DNA of 64,000 nucleotides from Prosthecobacter gellanilyticus (GCF_007992435.1 NZ_BKAG01000016.1:1-64000); one strand, 5' to 3'. Positions 25,033 to 34,164 are shown, numbered from the stretch's first letter. The notes: a model not told the origin generated them from the letters alone. Numbers and translations: made by a program.

Positions 25033-25377
25033 TCACGAAGTCGCATCCGACTTCAGATGCCTTTTCATGCGCTCCATCGCCATGGCCAGCTCCACCTCAC
25101 GGAGGCGCAGTTCGGCGATAAGCATCTCTTTTTGCGGTCCCTCCTCCATCGTCTCCAGCTTCTCGCGCATGAGGCCTACGTCTCGCATGGCCTCGACCTC
25201 TGGAGGCACCACGCCAGCGCTTTTCAGCATGCCAAAGCCTGCGCGCAGGGCTGAAGGAGCTGCAAAGTAGCCGTCCAGATCCAGCGGCTTCCCGGCACCT
25301 ACCAGGTCCATGTCAGCCCCAGCCTCCAGGGCTTCCTGGATGCGGCTTTCGGCGACACTGGCGAGCGGCGAATTCAC
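25033..25377 (-). CDS. DUF1992 (DnaJ-C28-like conserved) protein
   Basis: 114 residues. VAESRIQEALEAGADMDLVGAGKPLDLDGYF followed by GFGMLKSAGVVPPEVEAMR is the hallmark of the DUF1992 domain, found alone in bacteria (YhdN-like) and in eukaryotic DNAJC28; molecular role unknown. A long acidic/basic helix with coiled-coil character fills the C-terminus. GTG at 25377 was chosen because AAGGAG lies five bases upstream, one of the best ribosome-binding sites of the window; a longer frame exists but runs into the divergent gene. Confidence 0.8.
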   Translation of the reverse strand: MNSPLASVAESRIQEALEAGADMDLVGAGKPLDLDGYFAAPSALRAGFGMLKSAGVVPPEVEAMRDVGLMREKLETMEEGPQKEMLIAELRLREVELAMAMERMKRHLKSDATS

Positions 25378-25423
25378 CTTCCACTCCTTGACCAATTCCT
25401 GCCACTTCGCACGTTCAGAGTGT

Positions 25424-25438
25424 GTCCGATTTTCGGAC
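25424..25438. promoter_or_regulatory. Palindrome in the DUF1992/DUF5069 divergent promoter
   Basis: GTCCGA (25424-25429), three-base spacer, TCGGAC (25433-25438). It lies between two divergent genes, 24 bases before the DUF5069 start, and could be an operator or a small leader hairpin. Confidence 0.35.
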
Positions 25439-25461
25439 GCGTATCCTTCCTTATACCAATC

Positions 25462-25902
25462 ATGAGCCAAATTGTTCCTCTTATCTCCTCCGGCATTGCC
25501 GGTCCTCTCGGCGTGCTGCATCTGCCACGCCTCTGGCAGAAAGCTTCCCTGGCCCATGCAGGCAAGCTGCACTCGGACTATCCTGGCATCGGCTGCGGCT
25601 ATGACCAGATGACCCTCGACGCTCTCGGCATCAAGATCGAGGAATTCAAGACCTTCATCGCCACGAAGCCTACCTACGTGCAGACCGAAGCTTGGGTGAA
25701 AGCCTATCCTGGCGTGAACCTGACCAAGGCCACGCTCTACAAGCACAACCAGGCCATCCTGGGCTACATCCACGCGGACGACACCCGCGCGAGCATCCTG
25801 GCTGCCGTGGGTCTGCCTGACGACGGCAGCGTGAACCCAGGTGCCGTGGACCTGAACAACCTCGACGACTGGCACACCTTCTGGGCCACCGAACTGAAGT
25901 AA
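25462..25902 (+). CDS. DUF5069 domain protein
   Basis: 146 residues, soluble, no signal peptide. LGVLHLPRLWQKASLAHAG, YPGIGCGYDQMTLDALGI and FIATKPTYVQTEAWV are the conserved parts of DUF5069, a small family that I associate mainly with Verrucomicrobiota and a few other phyla. Function unknown. Start at the ATG that gives MSQIVPLISSG; upstream codons fall within the divergent promoter. Next gene moaC is about 100 bases downstream in the same direction. Confidence 0.8.
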   Translation: MSQIVPLISSGIAGPLGVLHLPRLWQKASLAHAGKLHSDYPGIGCGYDQMTLDALGIKIEEFKTFIATKPTYVQTEAWVKAYPGVNLTKATLYKHNQAILGYIHADDTRASILAAVGLPDDGSVNPGAVDLNNLDDWHTFWATELK

Positions 25903-26007
25903 GTTTCCTTTCTCTTCAAGGCCGCAGAGACTCGCGCAATGCAGCCTCTGCGGCCTTCCCTTTTTCTGCTCACCGTCAACTGCTCACTGTCCATCGCTTA
26001 CCGCCCC

Positions 26008-26466
26008 ATGAATCTCACCCACACCGACGACCAAGGCCGCGCCAGCATGGTGGACATCTCCGCCAAACCTCCCATGAGCCGCGAAGCCGTGGCCGAGGCC
26101 TTCATCAAGCTGCAGGGAGACACCTTGGCGCTGATCCGCGACAACGGACTGAAGAAGGGCGATGTGCTCGCCGTGGCCCGCATCGCTGGCATCCAGGCCG
26201 CGAAGCAGACGCAGATGCTCATCCCGCTCTGCCATCAGATCGCCCTCAGCAAAGTGGCTGTGGATTTTGAGATGACTGAGCACGGCATCCGCATCATCAC
26301 CACTGCCAAGACCATCGCGCAGACCGGCGTCGAGATGGAAGCCCTCACCGCCGCCAGCATCACCGCCCTAACCATCTATGACATGTGCAAGGCCGTGGAC
26401 AAGACCATGCGGATCACAGATGTGCGGCTGGTTTCGAAGGTCAAAGAAAGTGGGACAGGTTTGTAA
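26008..26466 (+). CDS. moaC: Cyclic pyranopterin monophosphate synthase MoaC
   Basis: 152 residues; second enzyme of molybdenum cofactor synthesis, acting with MoaA. Seen: [62 protein letters not shown] and DVRLVSK. The C-terminus is odd: the usual KSGGKSG tail is replaced by KVKESGTGL, and the last codons and stop are formed by the arm of a palindromic repeat (26453-26473). The catalytic core is complete, so activity may be kept. Start chosen at the family N-terminus. No other moa gene is near. Confidence 0.93.
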   Translation: MNLTHTDDQGRASMVDISAKPPMSREAVAEAFIKLQGDTLALIRDNGLKKGDVLAVARIAGIQAAKQTQMLIPLCHQIALSKVAVDFEMTEHGIRIITTAKTIAQTGVEMEALTAASITALTIYDMCKAVDKTMRITDVRLVSKVKESGTGL

Positions 26467-26565
26467 CCTGTCCGCTGGAGCGCGGACAACGGTGTGTTGT
26501 TACACCGTAGCGGTCGGAAAACACAAGCAAGGTGCTGGCGGTGAAAACAGGTTGGAAAACCTGTT
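26453..26565. repeat. Cluster of three palindromes at the moaC-uxaA junction
   Basis: Inverted repeats GGACAGGTT/AACCTGTCC (26453-26473), ACGGTGT/ACACCGT (26489-26508) and AACAGGTT/AACCTGTT (26546-26565). The first provides the moaC stop codon; the block ends five bases before the stop of the convergent uxaA-like gene. It may act as a bidirectional terminator, and the first and third arms share AGGTT/AACCT with the repeat at 11083. Confidence 0.65.
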
Positions 26566-26570
26566 CTACG

Positions 26571-28205
26571 TTAGAGTGAAACCCCGCGCTTCCACGGCAG
26601 AAAGTCATCCTGCCCCAGCGCTACGGCCTTCGGCACATACTCGCCGCTCGCGGTGGCGATGCACATCTCCAACAAACTCTCGCCCATCTGTGGCACCGTT
26701 TGTTCGCCAGTGATGACAGGACCGGTGTTGAAATCAAGGATGTCTCCCATGCGCTGCATGAGCGAGGTGTTCGTGGAGATCTTCAGCGTCGGGCACACCG
26801 GATTGCCCGTGGGGGTGCCGAGACCGGTGGAGAAGAGGATGAGATTGCATCCGCCACCGGCGATCGCTGTGGTGGACTCCACATCGTTCCCAGGCGTGCA
26901 ATACAGCGTGAGGCCGCCGTGCTTCAAGATAGGCTCGCTGTAGTCCAGCACATCCACCACCGGAGCGGTGCCGCCTTTCTTCGCTGCACCGGCGGACTTG
27001 ATGGCATCCGTGATGAGACCATCGCGGATGTTGCCGGGCGATGGATTCGCATCAAAGCCCGAGTTGCAAGCTTTGGCCGCACCTTCATACGCCCGCATGA
27101 GGCTCACGAACTTGTCTGCCAGCTCTGGTGTGGTGCAGCGGTCACTCAGACTCTGCTCCACTCCGCACAGTTCCGGGAACTCCGAGAGCACCGGCGCACC
27201 ACCAAGCGCTGACAAAAGATCCGCTGTGTGACCGATCACTGGATTCGCCGAGACACCGGAGAAGCCGTCACTGCCACCACACTCCACACCGACGATGAGA
27301 TCACTCAGCGGGCAGGCTTCGCGCACCTGGTCGTTGGCCTTCTTCACGCCTTCAAAAGTCGTCTTGATCGCCCGCGCCATCATGTCGCGTTCCGAGGTGC
27401 TCTTCTGCTGCTCGAAGATGTGCAGCGGCTTGTTGTAGCGCGGATACAGGCGGCTCAGCGCCTCCTGCAACAGACTCACCTGCGCATGCTGGCAGCCCAG
27501 GCTGAGAATCGTGGCCCCAGCCACATTCGAATGCGCGATGTAACCCGCGAGCAACTGCACCAACGCCTGCGCATCCTGACGCGTGCCACCGCAGCCGAGA
27601 CCATGCTCCAGGAACTTCACACCATCCACATTTGGGAACAGCGGACGTGGCGCGGCAAAGAGGCCGTCTTCCAATTCTGTTTCCAGTGACTCGCCACGCC
27701 GATGCTTCTCCACCAACGTCTGCGCAAAGCTTTCATAGGGCGATGAGCGCGCGTAACCGAGCGAGCGAGTCAGCGCTTCACGCATGAAGCCGAGATTGCG
27801 ATTCTCACAAAACACCAGCGGGATGACGATCCAGTAGTTAGCCGTGCCGGAGACACTGTCTGCACGCTTGAATCCCTTGAAGGTGCGGTTTTTCCACGCG
27901 CTCACATCCGGCGGAGTCCAGACATAATCGCTGCGCTTGCCTTCAAAACTCGCGGCTTCGTGCTTGAGGTTATGCGTGTGCACCAGCGCACCGGCAGAGA
28001 TGGGTTGTGTGGTGCGCCCCACGATCACGCCATACATCGTCACGAGTTCACCCACGCCGAAGTCACGGGCCGCATACTTGTGCTTCGCCGCGATGTCCTC
28101 GCGTAGCGTGATGCCCTCCATCACCTGCCCTGCCTTGAGATCACGAAGCGCGACCACAAGCTGGTCATCTGGATGGACACGGAGAGTAAGTCGGGGGCTG
28201 GACAT
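26571..28205 (-). CDS. uxaA: UxaA-family altronate (sugar-acid) dehydratase
   Basis: 544 residues with an N-terminal SAF domain (about 1-95, LRVHPDDQLVVALRDLKAGQ) and the UxaA barrel-like remainder containing LGCGGTRQDAQ, LGCQHAQVSLL, VGVECGGSDGFSGVSANPVIG and GGGCNLILFSTGLGTPTGNPVCPTLK. The family dehydrates altronate or galactarate to 2-keto-3-deoxy acids. It has no hexuronate genes beside it, so the exact substrate (altronate, galactarate, other) is open. Start at 28205 (MSSPRLTLRV). Convergent with moaC across a palindromic repeat. Confidence 0.88.
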   Translation of the reverse strand: MSSPRLTLRVHPDDQLVVALRDLKAGQVMEGITLREDIAAKHKYAARDFGVGELVTMYGVIVGRTTQPISAGALVHTHNLKHEAASFEGKRSDYVWTPPDVSAWKNRTFKGFKRADSVSGTANYWIVIPLVFCENRNLGFMREALTRSLGYARSSPYESFAQTLVEKHRRGESLETELEDGLFAAPRPLFPNVDGVKFLEHGLGCGGTRQDAQALVQLLAGYIAHSNVAGATILSLGCQHAQVSLLQEALSRLYPRYNKPLHIFEQQKSTSERDMMARAIKTTFEGVKKANDQVREACPLSDLIVGVECGGSDGFSGVSANPVIGHTADLLSALGGAPVLSEFPELCGVEQSLSDRCTTPELADKFVSLMRAYEGAAKACNSGFDANPSPGNIRDGLITDAIKSAGAAKKGGTAPVVDVLDYSEPILKHGGLTLYCTPGNDVESTTAIAGGGCNLILFSTGLGTPTGNPVCPTLKISTNTSLMQRMGDILDFNTGPVITGEQTVPQMGESLLEMCIATASGEYVPKAVALGQDDFLPWKRGVSL

Positions 28206-28334
28206 GGGTGGGTGGATACGTCCCAGAAGTCCGCAGCCTCGCAGAGGCGTCAAGCACCTCTGAAAATCATAGTCCCGCCATCGAAGCTAAAATTCCTCTG
28301 CGTGATCCGTGCTATCTGCGGTTAAATACTCCTG

Positions 28335-30515
28335 ATGTCCCCTGCCCCACCAGCCTCCAGCGCCACTCTCCGCGGTTTCGTGGAGCGGGTGGTGTATCAC
28401 ACGGAGGACACGGGCTACTGCATTCTCAAGGTGCTGCCGGAGGGGCACCGCGAGCCGCTGAGCCTGATCGGCAAAGCGCCCCGAGTGGTGGCGGGCGAGC
28501 AGTTTGAAGCCACGGGCAAGTGGGAGCACACAAATGAGTATGGCCAGCAGTTCAAAGCGGACACGCTGAAGCTGACGAGACCGAACTCCAGCGAGGGCAT
28601 CGAGCGCTATCTAGGCAGCGGTTTGATCGAGGGCATCGGCCCGGCCTATGCGAAGCGCATGGTGGAGAAGTTCGGCGAGCGCATCTTTGAGATCATCGAA
28701 AACGAGTCCGTGAAGCTGGAGGACGTGGAAGGTATCGGCCGCAAGCGCCGCCAGGAGATCCGCGAGTCCTGGCTGAAGCAGAAGGGCGTGCACAACATCA
28801 TGCTCTTCCTGCACAAGCACGGGATCAGTTCCTCACGTGCGCTGCGCATTCACAAAACTTATGGCGATGAGGCTCTCACCGTGCTCACGAGGGATCCTTA
28901 TCGCCTGGCGCAGGACATCCACGGCATCGGCTTCCGCACAGCGGACCAGATCGCGCAGCAGATGGGCATGTCAGTGGATGCACCGGAACGCATTCGAGCC
29001 GGCATTTTGCACACGCTGGAGACGGGCGCCCAGAACGGGCATACCTGCCTGCCCCGCTCGCTCCTTCATCAAAAGGCCGTGGAGGTGCTGCGCTGCGTTG
29101 ACGAGCTCATTGATGATCAGATCGAGCATTTGGTTAGGGAAGAGCTCATCGAACCGCATGACATCCAGGACATGCGGATGTTTTACCTGCCCTATCTCAG
29201 AGCAGCAGAGAAGAGCATCGCCAAACGTTTGAAGGATCTCGCATCGGCTCCGGCCTCTTATCCGGAGATCGAGCCTCAGGAAGCCATCGCCTGGGCGGCG
29301 AAGGAGACGGGCAAGGAACTCGCCGAGAGCCAGCAAAGGGCGGTGATCTCGGCCCTGCAGAATCGCTGCCTGATCATCACAGGTGGTCCGGGAGTGGGCA
29401 AGACAACGATCCTCCGCACCATCCTCAGCATCCTCGAAAAGCATCAGGTCAAGATGATCCTCGCAGCCCCTACAGGCCGAGCGGCGAAGCGGCTCAATGA
29501 AAGCACCGGCCTTGAGGCCAAAACCATGCACCGCCTGCTGGAGTATCAGGGCAGCGGTTCCTGGGGCAGGCATCGCGGGCGACCTCTCACGGGTGATCTC
29601 TTTGTGCTCGATGAATGCTCCATGGTGGACACCCCGCTCATGGCGCAGTTCGTCTCCGCTTTGCCAGAAGGAGCGCATCTTTTGTTAGTCGGAGATGCGG
29701 ACCAGCTTCCATCAGTAGGCCCGGGCATGGTGTTGAATGATCTCATCAGCAGCGAAGCCGTGCCCTGCGTGAAGCTCACCGAGATCTTCCGCCAAGCTGC
29801 CACCAGCCGCATCATCACCAGCGCGCATGCCATCAATCGCGGCCAGATGCCGGATCTGAAGCCCTCACGTGATGCCGACTTCTTCTTCCTCGAAGCTGGA
29901 AGCGCCGGCGAGATCAGTGATACCCTTATCGACCTTGTGCAGCGTCGCCTGCCTGCACGATACACCTTTGATCCTGCGCGAGACATCCAGGTGCTGACAC
30001 CGATGAACCGCAACGAGCTCGGAACTCAAGCGCTTAACGTGCGTCTGCAAGATGCGCTCAATCCGCCGAACGAACTGAAGTATGAAGTCGAGCGCTTCGG
30101 CAGCACATTCCGGGTAGGCGACAAGGTCATCCAGACGCAGAACAACTACGACAAGGATGTCTTCAATGGCGACCTCGGCCACATCGTCAGCATCGACACC
30201 GATCCACTGAAGCTCAGCGTGCGCTTTGAAGGCGAGCGCCTCGTCGAGTACGAGCCCGGCGAGCTGGACGAGCTTCAGCTCGCCTACGCCATGACCATCC
30301 ACAAAAGCCAGGGCAGCGAGTTCCCTTGCGTGGTCATACCCGTCAGCACGCAGCACTACGTCTTGTTAGAACGCAGCCTCATCTACACCGCCATCACGCG
30401 TGCGAAGAAGCTGGTGGTTCTGGTCGGTGACCCGAAAGCCCTCAGCCTCGCCATCAGCAAGCAGGAGAGCCGGAAGCGGTGGACGGGGCTGAGGAGTTTG
30501 TTGGAAGCGCCTTGA
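28335..30515 (+). CDS. recD2: RecD2-type ATP-dependent DNA helicase
   Basis: 726 residues, the usual RecD2 size. N-terminal domain (TLRGFVERVVYHTEDTGYCIL) and helix-hairpin-helix repeats (GIGPAYAKRMVEKFGERI, GIGRKRRQEI, GIGFRTADQIA), then the superfamily 1B motor with Walker A GGPGVGKTT at about 350-358, LAAPTGRAAKRL, DECSMVDTPLM, GDADQLPSVGPG and the C-terminal MTIHKSQGSEF and YTAITRAKKLVVLVG. RecD2 unwinds DNA 5' to 3' and guards against replication stress in organisms where RecBCD may be absent. Convergent with argF with only 13 bases between. Confidence 0.96.
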   Translation: MSPAPPASSATLRGFVERVVYHTEDTGYCILKVLPEGHREPLSLIGKAPRVVAGEQFEATGKWEHTNEYGQQFKADTLKLTRPNSSEGIERYLGSGLIEGIGPAYAKRMVEKFGERIFEIIENESVKLEDVEGIGRKRRQEIRESWLKQKGVHNIMLFLHKHGISSSRALRIHKTYGDEALTVLTRDPYRLAQDIHGIGFRTADQIAQQMGMSVDAPERIRAGILHTLETGAQNGHTCLPRSLLHQKAVEVLRCVDELIDDQIEHLVREELIEPHDIQDMRMFYLPYLRAAEKSIAKRLKDLASAPASYPEIEPQEAIAWAAKETGKELAESQQRAVISALQNRCLIITGGPGVGKTTILRTILSILEKHQVKMILAAPTGRAAKRLNESTGLEAKTMHRLLEYQGSGSWGRHRGRPLTGDLFVLDECSMVDTPLMAQFVSALPEGAHLLLVGDADQLPSVGPGMVLNDLISSEAVPCVKLTEIFRQAATSRIITSAHAINRGQMPDLKPSRDADFFFLEAGSAGEISDTLIDLVQRRLPARYTFDPARDIQVLTPMNRNELGTQALNVRLQDALNPPNELKYEVERFGSTFRVGDKVIQTQNNYDKDVFNGDLGHIVSIDTDPLKLSVRFEGERLVEYEPGELDELQLAYAMTIHKSQGSEFPCVVIPVSTQHYVLLERSLIYTAITRAKKLVVLVGDPKALSLAISKQESRKRWTGLRSLLEAP

Positions 30516-30528
30516 GCTGCGCGAAGCG

Positions 30529-31428
30529 TCACCCACGCACGCAGGTGACCAGCACGGCTTTCTGCGCGTGCAGACGGTTTTCGGCTTGGTCGAAGATGAC
30601 GTTGGCGTGGTTTTCGAGGACTTCTTCAGTGATCTCCTTGCCGCGATAAGCAGGCAGGCAGTGCATGACGATGGCCTCTTTCTTCGCGTGCTTCATGAGG
30701 TCCGCGCCGATCTGCCAGGGCTTGAGGATTTCGATGCGCTCGGCGCCTTCAGCTTCCTTGCCCATGCTGACCCAGACATCGGTGTAGATGGCATCAATGC
30801 CTTCCACGGCAGCCTTTGGATCATCGGTGATGGTCACGGTGTTTCCGGGCACGCGAGCCATGAAAGAGGCCGCAGGCTGGAACTCTTTCGGAGCACCGAT
30901 CACCAGTTCAAAGCCAAGACGTGCACTGGCCCAGATCCAGGAACGAGCGACATTGCAATCACCATCGCCCAGGAAGGCGACACGCTTGCCTTTCCAGGTG
31001 CCGAAGCGCTCGTTGATGGTCTGCAGGTCCGCGAGGATCTGGCAGGGGTGCTCGTCATCCGTCAGCGCATTGATCGTCGGGATGCCGCTGTATTCAGCGA
31101 ACTCCACCACGTCCTGCTGCGCGAAAGTGCGAATGATAGCCCCATGAATCATGCGGCCCATCACGCGTGCCGTGTCCTTGATCGGCTCACCACGGCCGAG
31201 CTGGATGTCTGCTCCGGAGAGGAACATGACCTGGCCCCCGAGTTCACGCACGCCAACCTCAAAGCTCACACGTGTGCGTGTGGAGGACTTCGTGAAGATC
31301 AGCGCCCACTGCTGTCCCGTCAGCACCTGCGGAGAGGCCTTGCGATCCTTCTTCAGCATGGCGGCCAGGGACAGGATGTCTTCGATCTGATCAGCGTTGA
31401 GTTCTTCGATGGAAAGGAGATGCTTCAT
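30529..31428 (-). CDS. argF: Ornithine carbamoyltransferase
   Basis: 299 residues. Carbamoyl-phosphate loop FTKSSTRTRVSFE, HGAIIRT, DDEHPCQILADL, FLGDGDCNVARSW and the ornithine-binding HCLPAYRGKEIT are all present. It converts ornithine and carbamoyl phosphate to citrulline in arginine synthesis. The usual FLGDGNN is FLGDGDC here, a minor change. It is the last gene of an argB-argD-argF run on this strand; a 127-base repeat element separates it from argD. Confidence 0.96.
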   Translation of the reverse strand: MKHLLSIEELNADQIEDILSLAAMLKKDRKASPQVLTGQQWALIFTKSSTRTRVSFEVGVRELGGQVMFLSGADIQLGRGEPIKDTARVMGRMIHGAIIRTFAQQDVVEFAEYSGIPTINALTDDEHPCQILADLQTINERFGTWKGKRVAFLGDGDCNVARSWIWASARLGFELVIGAPKEFQPAASFMARVPGNTVTITDDPKAAVEGIDAIYTDVWVSMGKEAEGAERIEILKPWQIGADLMKHAKKEAIVMHCLPAYRGKEITEEVLENHANVIFDQAENRLHAQKAVLVTCVRG

Positions 31429-31463
31429 ACTAGAAAAAGGCGGGAGGTGTTGGCGGGACGGGG

Positions 31464-31590
31464 AAATGACGAATGCCGAAAACCGAATGAGGAAGGGGCT
31501 GCCAGGGGCTGGTGGCTGGCAGATCCGTTTTCTATTCAGACTTCATGATTCGGGCTTCTTTCGTCATTCGGATTTAGTCATTCGTCATTT
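31464..31590. repeat. 127-base intergenic repeat with perfect 12-base terminal inverted repeats
   Basis: AAATGACGAATG at 31464-31475 and its exact complement CATTCGTCATTT at 31579-31590 close the element; inside, ATTCGG/CCGAAT heptamer-like units repeat (about 31475, 31485, 31548, 31567). It ends exactly at the argD stop codon. I recall similar CATTCGTCATT-type repeats between genes in PVC genomes. Structure is seen; mobility is inferred. Confidence 0.7.
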
Positions 31591-32838
31591 TTAGTTAGCG
31601 ATCTCATCCAGTACGGACTTGAAGAGGGTGAGGCCTTCTTCGGCCTGCCCCGCCGTGATGTTCAGCGGCGAGAGCCAGCGCACGACATTCGGTCCCGCAG
31701 GCGTGACCATCATGCCAGCATCCAGCAGCTTCTGGGCAAGGAAGATGGATGGCAGCTTGCCACCAGACTTTTCGGTGATGGCTTCCGCATTCAATTCCCA
31801 GCCGATGAAGAGGCCGAGCTGGCGCACTTCCTTGATCAGCGGATGATTCCAGCCACGACCCGCAGCGGCGATGCTGGCACCGAGCGTCTTGGCGTTGTCG
31901 CAAAGCTTCCCGTCAATGATGGCGCGCAGCGTGGCAATGCCAACGGCACAGGCGAGAGGTGATCCACCATAGGTGGTTCCATGCGTGCCGGGTCCGAGCA
32001 CCTTGCTCAGATCGCGACGATCATTCACCCAGAAACCACCGAGCGGGAAACCACTGCCGATGGCCTTGGCCCAGCTGATGCCGTCAGGCTGGATCTCATC
32101 GCCCGGAATGATGGCGCGCCAGCCGGTGAGTTCACCGGCACGACCGAAGCCGACCTGCACTTCATCAAGCAGGAGCAGCAGATCCTTTTCTTTACAGAGA
32201 CGCTGGGCATTCCGCAGGAAATCAGGAGTCACGGCATTCACACCGCTTTCACCCTGCACAGGCTCCACGAGGATGGCCACAGTCTTGTCCGTGATCGCGG
32301 CTTCGAGCGCCTGCACATCATTGAAGGGCACATAAACAAAGCCTGGAGGCAGAGGGCCGAAACCACCGTGGATCTTCTCCTGCGCGGTCGCCGTCATGGC
32401 ACCAAAAGTCCGGCCATGGAAGGAACCGGTGAAGGTGATGATCTCATACCGACCACCCGTCTGCTGGCCGTACTTACGGGCGAGCTTGAGCAGGCCTTCA
32501 TTCGCCTCGGCACCGCTGTTGCTGAAGAAGCACTTGCCCGGGATCTTCACGCATTCCTCGATGAGGATGCGCGCCAGCTCAGCCTGCTTGTCGATGCAAT
32601 ACCAGTTAGACACATGGATCAGCGTGTTCGCCTGGTCCGTCAGTGCCTTCACCACGGGAGGCGGGCAATGGCCCAGCGGGCACACGGCAACACCACCGGC
32701 AAAGTCGAGATACTTTTTACCATCGCGATCCCATACATAGGGGCCTTCGCCGCGGACAGGCCACACATTGTAGCGTCCATAGTTAGGCAGCACATACTCG
32801 TTGAGCCATGCGGGGTCAAAATCGGTCGTCTTGTCCAT
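31591..32838 (-). CDS. argD: Acetylornithine aminotransferase
   Basis: 415 residues, class III PLP aminotransferase. Seen: YGRYNVWPVRGEGPYVWDRDGKKYLDF, NSGAEANEG, FTGSFHGRT, LLLDEVQVGFGR and the PLP lysine in SWAKAIGSGFPLGG, followed by HGTTYGGSPLACAVG. It makes N-acetylornithine. Common LAKAL is WAKAI here, with the Lys kept. Downstream of argB with a 76-base gap and likely co-transcribed; its stop codon touches a repeat element. Confidence 0.94.
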   Translation of the reverse strand: MDKTTDFDPAWLNEYVLPNYGRYNVWPVRGEGPYVWDRDGKKYLDFAGGVAVCPLGHCPPPVVKALTDQANTLIHVSNWYCIDKQAELARILIEECVKIPGKCFFSNSGAEANEGLLKLARKYGQQTGGRYEIITFTGSFHGRTFGAMTATAQEKIHGGFGPLPPGFVYVPFNDVQALEAAITDKTVAILVEPVQGESGVNAVTPDFLRNAQRLCKEKDLLLLLDEVQVGFGRAGELTGWRAIIPGDEIQPDGISWAKAIGSGFPLGGFWVNDRRDLSKVLGPGTHGTTYGGSPLACAVGIATLRAIIDGKLCDNAKTLGASIAAAGRGWNHPLIKEVRQLGLFIGWELNAEAITEKSGGKLPSIFLAQKLLDAGMMVTPAGPNVVRWLSPLNITAGQAEEGLTLFKSVLDEIAN

Positions 32839-32914
32839 CGAAATAAAAATAGAAAAAGGATTCCTGAAAAGGCGGCGGAAGGATTGAGGCGATGTCAGCT
32901 TAACAAATTTTGCC

Positions 32915-33772
32915 TCAAAGGTGGATCTCGGTGCCGATGCCGCGGTCGGTGAAGATCTCCAGAATCAGTGCGTGAGGAATGCGCCCGTCGATGAGGTGCA
33001 CCTTCCCCACGCCTCCTCGGAGTGATTCGAGGGAGGAATCCACTTTCGGAATCATGCCACCGCTGATGATGCCATCCGCCTTCAAGGCATTGATGGAAGC
33101 TTCGTCGAGACTTGGGATGAGTGTGGACTCATCCTTGTGATCACGCATCACGCCGCGCACATCGCTCAGAAAGATGAGCTTCGTAGCCTTCAGACCGGTG
33201 GCGAGAGCACAGGCCGCGAGATCCGCGTTCACGTTGAGTGTTTTGCCACTCTCGAGATCGCGGGCCACAGGGGAAACCACGGGCACGAATTCGCCTGCCA
33301 CCGCAGCCTGGATGAGGCCCAGCTTGCAATCCGTGACCTCACCGACCCAGCCGAGTTCGGCCTTCATGCGCTGGCCCTGGAAAACCTCCGTGCCGGGGAT
33401 GCCCACGGCCTTGCCACCGAAGGCGTTGATCTTCGTGACGATCTCCGGGTTGATCACCCGGGCGAGAGTCTGCTCGACGATTTTGATGGTCTCCTCATCG
33501 GTGACACGCATGCCATTGATGAAGCGCGCCTCCAGGCCGCTCTCCTGCATGGCCTTGGAGATCGCCTTGCCGCCCCCGTGCACAATCACGGGATTGATGC
33601 CCACGGCTTCCAGGAAAACGACGTCCCGCAGGAACTGGTCGACCACGACAGGATCTTCCATGGCGCTGCCCCCCACCTTGATCAAAAAGGTGCAGCCTCG
33701 AAAGCCCTGCATGTAGGGCAGAGCTTCGAGCAAAACATCGGCTTTTTGAGTTTGGGCGGAGAGATCAGACAT
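32915..33772 (-). CDS. argB: Acetylglutamate kinase
   Basis: 285 residues, amino-acid kinase fold. TFLIKVGGSAM, NPVIVHGGGKAIS, FINGMRVTDEETIKIVE, NVNADLAACALA and LIFLSDVRGVM are family motifs. It phosphorylates N-acetylglutamate and is often the feedback point for arginine; the N-terminal extension of about 20 residues (ADVLLEALPYMQGFRG) resembles the arginine-sensitive hexameric type, so feedback is plausible. First gene of the arg run. Confidence 0.95.
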   Translation of the reverse strand: MSDLSAQTQKADVLLEALPYMQGFRGCTFLIKVGGSAMEDPVVVDQFLRDVVFLEAVGINPVIVHGGGKAISKAMQESGLEARFINGMRVTDEETIKIVEQTLARVINPEIVTKINAFGGKAVGIPGTEVFQGQRMKAELGWVGEVTDCKLGLIQAAVAGEFVPVVSPVARDLESGKTLNVNADLAACALATGLKATKLIFLSDVRGVMRDHKDESTLIPSLDEASINALKADGIISGGMIPKVDSSLESLRGGVGKVHLIDGRIPHALILEIFTDRGIGTEIHL

Positions 33773-34164
33773 CGGCAGGAGGGGAAGAGCGGAATCTTAC
33801 CCCCCCACCCCCAGCGTCAAGCCCGGCGAAGAGTTTTTCTTGTGACAATTTCTCATCTGCGCACAGAGGCAAGGCGGCACGGAAAAGGCATTTTGCATGA
33901 TGCCCGGCTGGGAAATGGGCCTTTTCAGGTCTCGGGATGTCTTTTTTTCCAAGGGTCATGCCCTGAAAAGAATTAGGGCTGAGCGGCTCCCGATTCCGCT
34001 CAGCCCCGTGTGTTTGCATCAACCTCAACACAACCTGACTCTCATCAGGCGGTGATGTGACAACAACCAATCACTCTCAAGACCAGCATTGGTAGGATTG
34101 CTCCTATCATCACTGTTGAATGGTTTGATTCCCCAGCCCCCTATGTTGTTGAATCATTTTGAAA
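33773..34164. other. Intergenic region between argB and rarA
   Basis: About 390 bases. It should hold the argB promoter and the rarA 3' end. A strong hairpin (33976-34006) is listed separately; a second weaker one, GAAAAGGC to GCCTTTTC, lies at about 33877-33927. An open frame on the minus strand here has no protein-like features. Confidence 0.45.
33976..34006 (-). terminator. Hairpin, candidate terminator of rarA or argB leader structure
   Basis: Perfect 11-base stem GGGCTGAGCGG (33976-33986) and CCGCTCAGCCC (33996-34006) with a nine-base loop. Read on the minus strand it is followed by TAATTCTTTT, a modest T-rich tail, and it lies about 160 bases past the rarA stop. Because it is also upstream of argB, an attenuator role is an alternative. 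Confidence 0.55.

Noticed and set aside
26378..26713. Plus-strand frame across the moaC-uxaA palindromes
   Set aside because: A shadow frame that reads through the repeat block; not a gene.
31464..31590. CRISPR-like array
   Set aside because: The repeated ATTCGG/CATTCGT units are too short and lack regular spacers; it is a palindromic element.
33765..34070. 101-codon minus-strand frame in the argB-rarA gap
   Set aside because: No protein-like pattern, crosses a strong hairpin and overlaps the argB start.
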